From assembly GCA_947474435.1 (NCBI GenBank), contig CANJII010000012.1:1-64000 (forward strand): a stretch of 64,000 nt of DNA, read 5' to 3'. The notes beneath the pieces were generated by a model that had not been told where the DNA came from, did not search any database, and saw nothing but the letters and a program-made list of their open reading frames with translations. A program made the translations under genes and the position numbers. Positions 38,312-49,023 of this stretch are shown piece after piece; the first letter of the stretch is position 1, and every line of letters begins with the position of its first letter. This DNA comes from Chitinophagaceae bacterium. Its GTDB lineage: Bacteria > Bacteroidota > Bacteroidia > Chitinophagales > UBA10324.

Positions 38312-39502
38312 CTATTCAAAATTGATTCTATAAAGTTTTCCTGCTTTGGTTGGACCAAGGGCTGTTTGTCCGCAAACATATAATTCACCTGCTTCGTCTT
38401 CACCAAAACTATTGAGGTAGAATTCTCCTTTCGGGCTAATCACACTTAATTGTCTGCGTTCCCAGGTAGTGGAACCTGCAGGTTGTAAGAGCATAAAGAA
38501 AGGCCCGGTCCAATCGCCGAAAATATACTTGCCTTGCATATCGGCATACTTAGTACCTCGATAAACATAACCACCAATCACACATTTACCTATGGAATGA
38601 TTGTATTCATCAATGGGCATTTCTAAACCTGTCATAACACAATTTTCAGTTGGATTAAAACAATGTTTGCCTTCCATTGTTTTCCATCCATAATTTTTTC
38701 CTTTTTCAATGATGTCAATTTCTTCATATTCATTCTGACCAACATCTGCACAAAATAGATGGCCGGTTTTTCTGTCGAACGAAAAGCGCCACGGATTGCG
38801 CAAACCATAGCACCATATTTCATCGCTGCCACCTTTGTTTACGAAAGGATTATCAGCAGGGATTACATATCCACTTGCAGCATTTACATCTATCCGCAAA
38901 ATTTTTCCAAGCAAAGTGTTTGTGTTTTGCCCGTTGCCAATAGTGCCGTGTTTATCTCCTGCACCACCACCATCTCCGGTACCAATGTATAGGTATCCAT
39001 CCTTTCCGAAAGCCAATTGTCCACCATTGTGATTTGATTCAGGTTCGTTAATTTTCAGAATAATTTTTTCTGTTGTGCTTGCCACATCGGGATTTGATGA
39101 AACTGAGTATTCGGCAACCACGCTGGTGTTGTCCATTCCTTTTAATGTGGCAGGTGCAGAATAATAGATGAAGAATTTTCCATTTGTTTTGTATTGCGGA
39201 TGAAAAGCCAGACCGAGCAACCCTTTTTCGGAATAAATGGCAAATAATTTATCGAGTTTGGCTGTTACATCAATAAATGGCACAGGTAAGAGAGAACCAT
39301 TCTTTATTATTCGAACAGTTCCGCTTTGTTCGATCACGAACAAACGATTGCTTCCATCGTTTGCATTCACCGCACCAATAGGGGCTTCAAGTTCAGAACA
39401 TATTTCAACCAAAGAAATACTATAGGCAATTGGCTTTTCTTTTTTCACTTCTGAACCGGCGCATGCAAGAAAAAGTAATATGGAGAGCGAAATTATTTTC
39501 AT
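38312..39502 (-). CDS. PQQ-dependent sugar dehydrogenase-like (glucose/sorbosone dehydrogenase) lipoprotein
   Basis: LFLACAGS lipobox; RLFVIEQSGTVRIIKNG, GLLGLAFHPQY, NHNGGQLAFGKDGYLYIGTGDGG, GLRNPWRFSFDRKTG. Confidence 0.92.
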   Translation of the reverse strand: MKIISLSILLFLACAGSEVKKEKPIAYSISLVEICSELEAPIGAVNANDGSNRLFVIEQSGTVRIIKNGSLLPVPFIDVTAKLDKLFAIYSEKGLLGLAFHPQYKTNGKFFIYYSAPATLKGMDNTSVVAEYSVSSNPDVASTTEKIILKINEPESNHNGGQLAFGKDGYLYIGTGDGGGAGDKHGTIGNGQNTNTLLGKILRIDVNAASGYVIPADNPFVNKGGSDEIWCYGLRNPWRFSFDRKTGHLFCADVGQNEYEEIDIIEKGKNYGWKTMEGKHCFNPTENCVMTGLEMPIDEYNHSIGKCVIGGYVYRGTKYADMQGKYIFGDWTGPFFMLLQPAGSTTWERRQLSVISPKGEFYLNSFGEDEAGELYVCGQTALGPTKAGKLYRINFE

Positions 39503-39603
39503 AATGAGTGAATTAAGGAATGAATCAAAGTTAAATAAAGGAAGAATTACGATACTCTTTGTGATTAATTATTTTAGCCGGCTCAAAATAAAAATTATCA
39601 CTC

Positions 39604-40575
39604 ATGAAAGGTCCAGTCTCACAATTTATCACACATCACTACAGGCATTTTAATTCCGCAGCATTGATTGATGCAGCAAAAGGATACGAAGCACATTTAA
39701 CTGCAGGTGGAAAAATGATGGTGACACTTGCCGGAGCCATGAGCACCGCCGAATTAGGAATTTCGTTTGCCGAAATGATTCGTCAGGGAAAGGTTGATAT
39801 TATTTCGTGCACAGGTGCAAATCTGGAAGAAGACATAATGAATCTCGTAGCACACTCACATTACAAGCGTGTGCCGAATTATCGCGAGTTAACTCCGCAA
39901 GATGAATGGGATTTATTGGAGAATCATTACAATCGTGTAACTGATACTTGTATTCCGGAAGAAGAAGCTTTTCGCCGGTTGCAAAAACACATTCATAAAG
40001 TATGGAAAGATGCAGAGACAAATGGCGAACGATATTTTCCGCACGAGTACATGTACAAAATTTTGCTGAGTGGTGAGTTGGAGCAGTATTACGAAATTGA
40101 TCCGAAGGATTCATGGATGCTTGCAGCTGCACAAAAAAATATCCCCATCATTGTACCCGGTTGGGAAGATTCTACCATGGGAAATATTTTTGCTTCGTAT
40201 TGTATAAAGGGCGAACTGAAACCTTTCACCATGAAATCAGGAATTGAATACATGGTATGGCTAACCGAGTGGTATAGAAATAATTCATCGGGCAAGGGTG
40301 TAGGATTTTTTCAAATAGGTGGAGGTATTGCAGGTGATTTCCCGATTTGTGTTGTGCCGATGATGTATCAGGATTTAGAGTGGCACGATGTTCCGTTCTG
40401 GAGTTATTTCTGCCAGATCAGTGATTCAACAACTTCGTACGGTTCTTATAGTGGTGCAGTTCCTAATGAAAAAATAACCTGGGGAAAACTCGATATCAAT
40501 ACACCGAAGTTTATTGTGGAGAGCGATGCTACCATAGTTGCTCCGCTGATATTTGCTTATATACTTGGGTGGTGA
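39604..40575 (+). CDS. Deoxyhypusine synthase-like family protein
   Basis: MVTLAGAMSTAELG, DIISCTGANLEED, GVGFFQIGGGIAGDFPIC, ITWGKLDINTPKFIVESDATIVAPLIFAYIL. Confidence 0.9.
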   Translation: MKGPVSQFITHHYRHFNSAALIDAAKGYEAHLTAGGKMMVTLAGAMSTAELGISFAEMIRQGKVDIISCTGANLEEDIMNLVAHSHYKRVPNYRELTPQDEWDLLENHYNRVTDTCIPEEEAFRRLQKHIHKVWKDAETNGERYFPHEYMYKILLSGELEQYYEIDPKDSWMLAAAQKNIPIIVPGWEDSTMGNIFASYCIKGELKPFTMKSGIEYMVWLTEWYRNNSSGKGVGFFQIGGGIAGDFPICVVPMMYQDLEWHDVPFWSYFCQISDSTTSYGSYSGAVPNEKITWGKLDINTPKFIVESDATIVAPLIFAYILGW

Positions 40576-40590
40576 GGGTGGTGAGGATGG

Positions 40591-40637
40591 TGAATGGTCA
40601 ATGGTCAATGGTCAATGGTCAATGGTGAATAGTCAAT
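40591..40637. repeat. 7-bp tandem repeat (ATGGTCA)n followed by ATGGTGAATAGTCAATG
   Basis: tgaatggtcaatggtcaatggtcaatggtcaatggtgaatagtcaatg read directly. Confidence 0.9.
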
Positions 40638-40815
40638 GTTCAAGCTTATAAGATTGTATGAAATAAGTTTGAACACTACTGACTTTCAAGTCTGACACCG
40701 TGGATTATCCATTCGCAGGTTTCACTTGGTGTAAACCACATTAGAAGAAATATTAGCCAATACTGATTTGATAAATTTTTCAATTGGTAAAAAGTCTGCT
40801 GTTACATTTGAATCC

Positions 40816-42498
40816 ATGAAAATCGTTTTCAGAAACACTATACTCTTCCTCCTATTTACTACCAGTTCATCAATTACATTTTCACAAAATTTAAAATTTT
40901 CGTTTGCTGATTCGCTTCGCGGCAGTCTTCGACCACAGCGCACCTGTTACGATGTTTATTACTATGATTTATTTGTTCGGGTAAATGTTTTGAAAAAAAG
41001 TATTGATGGTTACAACAATATCTATTTTCATACAATCGAAAAATTCACTGAACTGCAAATTGATTTATTCAATAACTTAAGCATTACAAAAATTTTATTT
41101 CGTGGTGAAGAATTAAAATACAAACGGGTAGCCGATGCGGTATTTATCACTTTTCCAATAGAACAACAAGTGGGCGATACCGGAAAATTATTTATCGCTT
41201 ACAAGGGAATTCCAATCAGCGCCAAAAATGCGCCATGGGATGGTGGCTTTGTTTGGAAGAAAGATGCCAACGGAAAAGATTGGGTTGGTGTGGCATGCGA
41301 AGGAACCGGAGCAAGTTTATGGTGGCCCAACAAAGATTACCTCGGCGATGAACCCGACAGCATGAAAATTACTTTCAATTCACCTTCAGGATTAACCTGT
41401 GTCAGCAATGGAAGATTGATCAATCATTTTGATATTCCCGACCACACAACCAATTGGATATGGAAAGTGAGTTATCCCATCAACAATTATAATGTCACTC
41501 TTAATTTAGCTGATTATGCATTAGTGACTGATACTTTCGTTCGAAGCAATAATTCGAAGCTGAGCTTAGATTATTATGTATTGAAAGAAAATGAATGGAA
41601 AGCAAAACAACATTTTCAGCAAGTGAAAACCATGATGGCTTGTTATGAAAAAGTATTTGGCGAATATCCGTTCAGCCGCGATGGATATAAATTAGTGGAA
41701 AGTTTTTATTGGGGAATGGAACACCAGACCGCAGTTGCGTATGGTAATCAATATGTAAATAATAAGTGGGGATTTGATTTTATAATCATTCACGAAACGG
41801 CGCATGAATGGTGGGGCAATAATGTAAGTTGTCAGGATTTAGCCGATATGTGGATTCACGAATCGTTTGCCACTTATGCTGAAGCGTTGTATGAAGAATG
41901 TACAAGAGGTTATGATACTTCAGTTGCCTACCTCATGAATCAGAAATGGAACATTGAAGACAAGCAGCCCATTGTTGGACCATATGGCGTAAACTATGAA
42001 CATGGCGATAACGATCAGTATAATAAAGGCGCTTGGATGATTCACACATTCAGAAACATGTTGTCCAATGATGATTTATTTTTTTCAATACTGAAAGGAA
42101 TTCAAACACAATTTGGTTTAAAGTGTATCACTTCAGATCAATTGGTTCAATATATTAATGAGCAAAGCAACTGTGATTATACTTGGTTCTTCCATCAGTA
42201 TTTAAACTACTCAACGGCTCCGGTTTTTACATATAGTTTAAAACAGAAGGGGAAAAATTCAGAGTTGTATTACAAATGGAAATCAGATGTACAGGAGTTC
42301 CGGGTACCAATTAAAGTGGTTGCATCTGTTACCGGAGAATATGCTGCGAGAAAAGAATCATACCTGAAAATAATTCCGGATACTGCATGGCAAAAAACAG
42401 TAATCAAGAATTTAAAAGTAAAAGATTTTGCAGTTGATCAAACAAGTGTTTATTGCAAAACAGAATTCATTAAAAAATTAAAGGGAATTAAATTATAA
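40816..42498 (+). CDS. M1-family aminopeptidase, secreted
   Basis: Signal-like MKIVFRNTILFLLFTTSSSITFSQ; GMEHQTAV, HETAHEWWGNNVSCQDLADMWIHESFATYAEALYEE (HExxH-18x-E). Confidence 0.95.
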   Translation: MKIVFRNTILFLLFTTSSSITFSQNLKFSFADSLRGSLRPQRTCYDVYYYDLFVRVNVLKKSIDGYNNIYFHTIEKFTELQIDLFNNLSITKILFRGEELKYKRVADAVFITFPIEQQVGDTGKLFIAYKGIPISAKNAPWDGGFVWKKDANGKDWVGVACEGTGASLWWPNKDYLGDEPDSMKITFNSPSGLTCVSNGRLINHFDIPDHTTNWIWKVSYPINNYNVTLNLADYALVTDTFVRSNNSKLSLDYYVLKENEWKAKQHFQQVKTMMACYEKVFGEYPFSRDGYKLVESFYWGMEHQTAVAYGNQYVNNKWGFDFIIIHETAHEWWGNNVSCQDLADMWIHESFATYAEALYEECTRGYDTSVAYLMNQKWNIEDKQPIVGPYGVNYEHGDNDQYNKGAWMIHTFRNMLSNDDLFFSILKGIQTQFGLKCITSDQLVQYINEQSNCDYTWFFHQYLNYSTAPVFTYSLKQKGKNSELYYKWKSDVQEFRVPIKVVASVTGEYAARKESYLKIIPDTAWQKTVIKNLKVKDFAVDQTSVYCKTEFIKKLKGIKL

Positions 42499-42514
42499 AC
42501 TTAAATTCAGAATT

Positions 42515-43201
42515 TTGAGATTCATCAGGCCGCGAAACCGTATTTATATTCCCATTCTTATTGCAACCAATTTTCTTCCGCTCTATTTTTATGCAACCGG
42601 AGGTTGGACGGTATTCATGTTTTTTTATCTGTACTGGTTAGAAACAGGAATTCTTTCATTTTATACTTCACTGAAAATAATATCAGCAACAGGTTATATT
42701 GAAAATGAAGTAGCACCTTCAATGTTTAAGAAGGTAGTGACCGGAATAAAATTTTTCATTGCACGCTTTTTATTACTATGCTTTTACCTTTTGTTTTTAG
42801 TTGTGTTTATTGGTTTCATGGGTGAAGATAAAGATGCCATGCTCAAATCAATATTGGCGGTTGTGTTTCGCGACCAGAACTTCAACATTGCTATTACTGG
42901 TTTTATACTCAGTCATGGATTTGATTTTTTGTTCAATTATCTTTTAACCAATCAGAATAAAACAACCAGAGCCGATGCATACACTTTATTTTTCGATGCA
43001 CGGATAATTGTTATTCATGTATCAATTGTTCTGAGTGCTTTTGCTATTACCTGGTCGCCCGAAAATCAAATTGCAGGACATTCAGTTGGTTCATACTTAG
43101 CCCTTACAATTTTTATTGTGATAAAAACGATGGTTGATGTTTTTCATATGGTATCACAAAACAATAAGCCATTGGATATACACATTCACAATAAATATTA
43201 A
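42515..43201 (+). CDS. Hypothetical multi-pass membrane protein (DUF6498-like)
   Basis: YIPILIATNFLPLYFYATGGWTVFMFFYLYWLETGILSFYTSLKI and further TM segments; start appears to be TTG. Confidence 0.72.
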   Translation: MRFIRPRNRIYIPILIATNFLPLYFYATGGWTVFMFFYLYWLETGILSFYTSLKIISATGYIENEVAPSMFKKVVTGIKFFIARFLLLCFYLLFLVVFIGFMGEDKDAMLKSILAVVFRDQNFNIAITGFILSHGFDFLFNYLLTNQNKTTRADAYTLFFDARIIVIHVSIVLSAFAITWSPENQIAGHSVGSYLALTIFIVIKTMVDVFHMVSQNNKPLDIHIHNKY

Positions 43202-43241
43202 TTAGTCAACAGAAAATTCTTACTCTTGATTTTAAAACTTC

Positions 43242-43281
43242 AATCATAAATCAAAAACATTCTCAAATCATAAATCAAAAA
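43242..43281. repeat. 16-bp perfect direct repeat AATCATAAATCAAAAA in the fabD leader
   Basis: 43242-43257 and 43266-43281. Confidence 0.8.
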
Positions 43282-43289
43282 TCAAATTC

Positions 43290-44168
43290 ATGAGAGCCTA
43301 CTTATTTCCCGGTCAGGGAGCGCAATTTGTCGGAATGGGAAAAGACCTGTACGATAATAATTCGTTAGCAAAAGAATATTTTGAAAAAGCCAATGACATT
43401 CTCGGCTTCCGCATTACAGATTTAATGTTCAATGGAACCGATGAAGATTTGAAACAAACAAAAGTTACACAGCCCGCAATTTTTTTACATTCAGTAATTA
43501 AAGCTTTTACTCTTGGTGAAAGTTTTAAACCCGATATGGTTGCGGGGCATTCGCTTGGCGAATTCTCAGCACTAGTTGCAAACAAAGCTTTAACCTATGA
43601 AGATGGTTTGCAATTGGTTTCAAGACGAGCACTTGCTATGCAAAAAGCCTGTGAATTAAATCCATCAACAATGGCTGCGGTTCTTGGCTTAGATGATGCG
43701 AAGGTGGAAGAAATTTGTTCTTCGATTACCGAACACATTGTTGTTGCTGCCAATTACAATTGCCCCGGTCAATTGGTAATAAGCGGAAGTATTGAAGGAA
43801 TAAATGTGGCGTGCGAAAAATTAAAAGCTGCAGGAGCAAAGCGCGCGCTTGTTTTGCAGGTAGGTGGAGCATTTCATTCGGCTTTAATGGAACCAGCAAA
43901 AAAAGAACTGGAAGAAGCAATTAATGCCACGCACTTTTCGAACCCCATTTGTCCGGTTTATCAAAATGTAAATGCAAAAGCTGTTTCAGATGCAACAGAA
44001 ATTAAAATAAATCTTATTGCACAACTCACTTCCCCGGTTCGATGGACTCAAATTGTTCAAAACATGATTGCTGATGGTGTTACCGAATTCTTTGAATGTG
44101 GTCCCGGAAATGTATTACAGGGATTAGTGAAAAAAATTAATCGTGAAGCAATTACACAATCTGTTTAA
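43290..44168 (+). CDS. fabD: Malonyl-CoA:ACP transacylase
   Basis: YLFPGQGAQFVGMGKDL, VAGHSLGEFSALVANKAL, GGAFHSALMEPA, FFECGPGNVLQGLVKKI. Confidence 0.97.
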   Translation: MRAYLFPGQGAQFVGMGKDLYDNNSLAKEYFEKANDILGFRITDLMFNGTDEDLKQTKVTQPAIFLHSVIKAFTLGESFKPDMVAGHSLGEFSALVANKALTYEDGLQLVSRRALAMQKACELNPSTMAAVLGLDDAKVEEICSSITEHIVVAANYNCPGQLVISGSIEGINVACEKLKAAGAKRALVLQVGGAFHSALMEPAKKELEEAINATHFSNPICPVYQNVNAKAVSDATEIKINLIAQLTSPVRWTQIVQNMIADGVTEFFECGPGNVLQGLVKKINREAITQSV

Positions 44169-44206
44169 GTACAATTTTTTCAAGGAACTATTTATCTATC
44201 TGAAAG

Positions 44207-44905
44207 ATGACTGAACAGGAGAATTTAACCACAGTAAATATTAATCCTGTTTTGGAAGAAAGCTGGAAGCAAGCAATGAAGGAAGAGTTTATAAAACCTT
44301 ACTTCATTGAAATGAAAAAATTTCTTTTAATAGAAAAAGCAACCGGAGAAATTATTTATCCTGCTGGCTCACAAATATTCAATGCATTTAACCTCACTCC
44401 GTTCAACATGGTTAAAGTGGTGATACTTGGTCAGGATCCATATCATGGCGAAGGTCAGGCGCATGGCTTGTGTTTTTCAGTACCTGATGGAGTGAAGCCA
44501 CCACCTTCATTACAAAATATTTTTAAAGAAATTAATTCTGATTTAGGAAACGAAATTCCTGAATCAGGAAATTTAGAACGATGGGCAAAACAAGGCGTGT
44601 TGTTGTTAAATGCACTCTTAACAGTTCGGGCCAATCAACCTGCCTCTCATCATAAAAAAGGTTGGGAACAGTTTACCGATAAGGTGATTGAAACCATTTC
44701 GAAAGAAAAATCAGGAGTTGTTTTTTTGCTGTGGGGTCGATATGCACAGGATAAGGAATTGCTGATTGATCATTCAAAACATTTTATTCTGAAAGCTGCA
44801 CATCCATCACCGTTCTCAGCTTACAACGGTTTTTTTGGCTGCAAACATTTTTCTAAAACAAATGAAATATTGAAGCAACAAGGAAAGAAAGAAATTGTTT
44901 GGTAG
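44207..44905 (+). CDS. ung: Uracil-DNA glycosylase
   Basis: VVILGQDPYHGEGQAHGLCFSV, LLNALLTVRANQPASHHKKGWEQFTD, AAHPSPFSAYNGFFGCKHFS. Confidence 0.98.
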   Translation: MTEQENLTTVNINPVLEESWKQAMKEEFIKPYFIEMKKFLLIEKATGEIIYPAGSQIFNAFNLTPFNMVKVVILGQDPYHGEGQAHGLCFSVPDGVKPPPSLQNIFKEINSDLGNEIPESGNLERWAKQGVLLLNALLTVRANQPASHHKKGWEQFTDKVIETISKEKSGVVFLLWGRYAQDKELLIDHSKHFILKAAHPSPFSAYNGFFGCKHFSKTNEILKQQGKKEIVW

Positions 44906-44978
44906 AGAAAGTGAATAGTGAAAAATGAAAGTCACTCCCCATTAACTACAAATTTATTCAACCAGCTAAGAATAATAA

Positions 44979-47630
44979 TTACTGCGAAAGGATATCAATC
45001 CGATAGGCAATCAACTCATTTCCGTTTTGAACAGTTAAAAATATTGCTTCGTTGTTTCCATATAAATCTGTCAAAGCTGAAAATGAATTTCCTTTTTTAG
45101 GGAACCCATTTAATAATTTCCCTTCAGAATTTATTAGATACAATTGCTGATTCATTTCATCAGCTGCAAGCACTAAATTTTCGTTGGCGTATTCCCACTT
45201 CAATAATTTCAACTTTGTTGGATTACCATTTTCGAAATTATAAGTAAACAGTTGAGCCGTGTCAATTCCTATGCGCATTAATTTTTGATTGAATAATAAA
45301 TTCAATTCTACTCCTGTATCTCTACCCATATTCATCATAGCAAATTGTGATTCTTCTGTCACGAGGTTATATAGTTTCGATTTTCCATCCAATCTCAATT
45401 CATAAATTTTGCCTGTGCTGTCAATTGCAACCAATTGATTTTGTTTGCCAATCATCAATGGAGTTGAAATGCTGAGTGCGGTTTTGTATTCTTTACTTGA
45501 TTTTCTTCCGTTCCGATCGAACAATAATAATTTTCCATGTTCATCAACTACGGTTAAAAATTCATTCTTGCCTGCTTTAAAAAACTGTAATTGATTTTTA
45601 ATTGATCCATTTCCTGCATTCGGATTCCATCCCCCAAGAGGTTTTCCGCTTTTCTCGAAACCATAAATGCAGCCATTGCTGCACGAAACAAAATATTTGA
45701 ATTGCTGTCGTCCATCAAAATCAATCAAACTCAATGCAGATGTTGCAGCCGAAGCTAATCGAACAGGAAAATTATTTATGTCTTTTCCGTTGATGTCAAA
45801 CAAATAAATTCCACCGCTTGTGTTTAAAACATATTGCTGTTCGCCATTACTGTATAAATCCAGCTGATAAACTGTTCCCATAATTGGCGAATCCATTTTC
45901 CGTTTCCAAACCACATCGCCGCCTTTGTTAATGCAGTACAATTGATAAAATGCATCCTGAATAAGAATAATTTTATTACCATCAGCATCGTGCACTACAT
46001 ATGGGTTTGACATGGCAACTGTATCCAATGAAGTTTTCCATGCATATCCTTCTGCTGGTTTTTTCATTTCAGAAAATGAAATCAATCCATTTGTTTCAAA
46101 ATAATTTTCCTTTAGCGTAAAAGGAAGTATGACTGAATTACATTTTCTGATTAATTCAAAATAAGGTTTAAAATTTTGTTTAAAATCATCGGAAGAAAGT
46201 GACAACACAAAATCTTTTAACCGGGCAGGATTGAACCAGAAAGAGTATTGTGAATTCATGAAAGAAGATTGCTGAAACTGTTCATTGGTTAAAACATTTT
46301 TATCATTCAGTTTATCAATATACATTTTCAATTGTCCGAGGGAGTTTCCCATGATAACCGAATTGTTATAGATACAACAATATGGATTGGTTACCGAGAT
46401 TAGCGCATTTGGAAAATATGTTTTAAAAGCATCGCCAACTTTTAAGTGAAATACTGAAACAGATTTATACTTCATAAACACTGCGCTGTCGCCGCCTGAT
46501 TTTATGGTAGCATATTGACCGAGAGTTTCGGTGGCATGTTTTGCATCCACTCCGTTAAAAACCAAAAATGATTGCGGAGAAAAATTATTATTAACCGGTT
46601 CAGTTAACACAAAATCAATTTCATTTCCAATCCATGTTTTAATATATCGGCGGTAATCAGGATCGGTTTGCAGTGACGCATTAATTTTATCGAACGCAGA
46701 ATTTGTACCCAACGATGCACTCATCACCATTGCTGCAACATCAGGAATTACATTTCCTGTTTCATTTTTTAACAATGTTGTTGCATCAAATTGTTGCAAC
46801 CAGTTTGTTTTATCATTCGCCATTGAAAATCCATGAACAGCAATTTCATTTTCAGCAAATTTCAAATCAAAAACCGACCAACCGGCAAAAGTTGAGAATG
46901 AAGTTTGATAATCCTGTGATTCAGCGATTGCATATCCGCTAAAAAAATCAGCGAGGTTGTGGTAATTTATATATACCGATAATTCAAATTCATCTGGCAC
47001 CTGCTGCATTAAATCTGCAAATGATTTATCTTCCATCAAACTGTTTCGCCCAAGCATCTGAGCCATTGCATCTTCGGTAAGCGAAGCGGTGGCGCTGATG
47101 ATGCATACTTTGTTCAGGAAAGCGATGTTTAGTTTTTTACTACGCTGAAAGCTTACTTCATAAATTTTTTCACCCTTGAAATTCCGTTCATCAGTACTTA
47201 AATTCAATATGGCTAACTGTTTTTGAAAATCAGGCTCACCATAGTTACTGAAATCAAGTAACAGAACCATGTCAAAATTGTTGTTGCCAATAAAATGATA
47301 CGAAGCAATGAATGTGTTTTGGTAAAATGATTTTTGCCAGTCATTGTTTTTCTCGCACAAAGGTTTTAGTATTTCACTGTATTCATTCAGCTTTTGCAAC
47401 AATGGAAGTTGTGCAAAATCAGCTGTATAATTTTTCTTACTGATTTCGTCAGCTATTTTTTTCAGATTCTGAACTTCAATAAAAAACGCAGCATCTCTGG
47501 GAATGGCACGCTTCAATAAATTATTGCGACCTGCCGGCTGGTAATGATTAAAAAATTTTATTGAACCAACCACAACGGCTATCAGCAATGCAATAACAGC
47601 AGCCCATTTTATCATTCTTTTGTTTATCAT
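44979..47630 (-). CDS. Hypothetical protein: N-terminal TM anchor, DUF3352-like region, C-terminal propeller-like repeats
   Basis: MIKWAAVIALLIAVVVGSIKFF; IPRDAAFFIEVQNLKKI; C-terminal GGIYLFDINGKD / GCIYGFEKSGKPLGG / GKLLLFDRNGRK units. Confidence 0.75.
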   Translation of the reverse strand: MINKRMIKWAAVIALLIAVVVGSIKFFNHYQPAGRNNLLKRAIPRDAAFFIEVQNLKKIADEISKKNYTADFAQLPLLQKLNEYSEILKPLCEKNNDWQKSFYQNTFIASYHFIGNNNFDMVLLLDFSNYGEPDFQKQLAILNLSTDERNFKGEKIYEVSFQRSKKLNIAFLNKVCIISATASLTEDAMAQMLGRNSLMEDKSFADLMQQVPDEFELSVYINYHNLADFFSGYAIAESQDYQTSFSTFAGWSVFDLKFAENEIAVHGFSMANDKTNWLQQFDATTLLKNETGNVIPDVAAMVMSASLGTNSAFDKINASLQTDPDYRRYIKTWIGNEIDFVLTEPVNNNFSPQSFLVFNGVDAKHATETLGQYATIKSGGDSAVFMKYKSVSVFHLKVGDAFKTYFPNALISVTNPYCCIYNNSVIMGNSLGQLKMYIDKLNDKNVLTNEQFQQSSFMNSQYSFWFNPARLKDFVLSLSSDDFKQNFKPYFELIRKCNSVILPFTLKENYFETNGLISFSEMKKPAEGYAWKTSLDTVAMSNPYVVHDADGNKIILIQDAFYQLYCINKGGDVVWKRKMDSPIMGTVYQLDLYSNGEQQYVLNTSGGIYLFDINGKDINNFPVRLASAATSALSLIDFDGRQQFKYFVSCSNGCIYGFEKSGKPLGGWNPNAGNGSIKNQLQFFKAGKNEFLTVVDEHGKLLLFDRNGRKSSKEYKTALSISTPLMIGKQNQLVAIDSTGKIYELRLDGKSKLYNLVTEESQFAMMNMGRDTGVELNLLFNQKLMRIGIDTAQLFTYNFENGNPTKLKLLKWEYANENLVLAADEMNQQLYLINSEGKLLNGFPKKGNSFSALTDLYGNNEAIFLTVQNGNELIAYRIDILSQ

Positions 47631-47690
47631 ACTTTCGGCGAAACTAATTCGAACAACATTTCACTCTGAAATCATAATCAACAACCACAC

Positions 47691-48083
47691 ATGCAACGAA
47701 CATTTTTCTCTACTGCAAGTATTCTCGGAGCCATTGCTGTAATGCTTGGTGCTTTTGGTGCACATATTCTGAAAGAAAAATTATCACCGGAATTATTATC
47801 GACTTTTGAAACAGGAGTTCGTTATCAGTTTTATCATGTCATTGCATTATTCATTGCAGGAATAGTAATGAAGGAATCAAAAAATAAATTTCTTCAATAT
47901 GCAGGCATCAGTTTTATAATTGGAATATTATTTTTTTCGGGTTCGTTATACTTAATCAGCACGCATGAAATTATTGGCTTAACAAATTATAAATGGCTGG
48001 GGCCGGTTACTCCCATTGGCGGTTTGTTTTTAATAGCAGGTTGGATATGTATGTTTTCAGCAGTACTAAAAAAAACTGAATGA
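47691..48083 (+). CDS. DUF423 (YgdD-like) membrane protein
   Basis: AIAVMLGAFGAHILKEKLSPELLSTFETGVRYQFYHVIALFIAG. Confidence 0.93.
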   Translation: MQRTFFSTASILGAIAVMLGAFGAHILKEKLSPELLSTFETGVRYQFYHVIALFIAGIVMKESKNKFLQYAGISFIIGILFFSGSLYLISTHEIIGLTNYKWLGPVTPIGGLFLIAGWICMFSAVLKKTE

Positions 48084-48097
48084 AATTATAAATTCAA

Positions 48098-48916
48098 TTA
48101 CTTAAAAGGCGAATCCGCTTCTTTTGCAATGGTATTGTAAGCCATTTTATCTAACCAGGCTGGAAAAAACTTTCCAAGCAATACCGATATTTTCCCCTGT
48201 GCGGTGAGTATGATTGTTCGTTTACGATTCTTTACCCCTTTCACAATATGTTGCGCAACTTCTTCGGCACTCATTAACTTTTTTTCATCTAACGGAGTAT
48301 CGCCTTGCACTTGCCCTTTTTGATTCAATGCAGTTTTACGGATATTAGATTCGGTGTATCCCGGACAACAAATCAATACATGCAAACCTGTTTTCAAATT
48401 CTCACTTCGCAAGGCTCCAAGAAAACCATGCATTGCAAATTTTGATGCTGAATAACCTGTTCTACCCGGTAATCCCAAGTATCCTGCAACAGATGAAATT
48501 CCAACTACACTACCCTTGCTTTTAAGAATTTCAGGTAGCGCATACTTTGTGCAATAAACGGTTCCCCAGAAATTAGTATCCATCAATTGTTTTATCACTT
48601 TCAAATCCAACATATTAAAAAGTGCGCGCATTGAAATTCCGGCGTTATTAATCAGCACATCAATTTTTCCGAAACTTGAAATTGTTTCTGTCATAATTCT
48701 TTTACAATCATTCTCAATACTTACATCTGATACAACCTGTAAAACATCAGCATTCGCAATTAATTTTATTTCATTCGCAGCAAGCGCAAGTGCTTGTGCA
48801 TTTCTGCCTGTGATAACAACCTTGCATCCTTCCTTCGCAAATTCAACAGCACACGCTTTACCGATGCCGGACGAAGCGCCGGTAATAATTACCACTTTGT
48901 TTTTTAATTCACTCAT
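48098..48916 (-). CDS. SDR-family oxidoreductase
   Basis: VVIITGASSGIGKACA, DVLINNAGISM, GISSVAGYLGLPGRTGYSASKFAM. Confidence 0.95.
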   Translation of the reverse strand: MSELKNKVVIITGASSGIGKACAVEFAKEGCKVVITGRNAQALALAANEIKLIANADVLQVVSDVSIENDCKRIMTETISSFGKIDVLINNAGISMRALFNMLDLKVIKQLMDTNFWGTVYCTKYALPEILKSKGSVVGISSVAGYLGLPGRTGYSASKFAMHGFLGALRSENLKTGLHVLICCPGYTESNIRKTALNQKGQVQGDTPLDEKKLMSAEEVAQHIVKGVKNRKRTIILTAQGKISVLLGKFFPAWLDKMAYNTIAKEADSPFK

Positions 48917-49023
48917 GCCACGAATGTAGTTTGAGGTTTGAAATTTTAATAAGTAACCGTTGTAATTTTTAATTCATTCAATCTTTCAATTTACTTTGCA
49001 TTCCTAAATCACTTTAATAAAAA

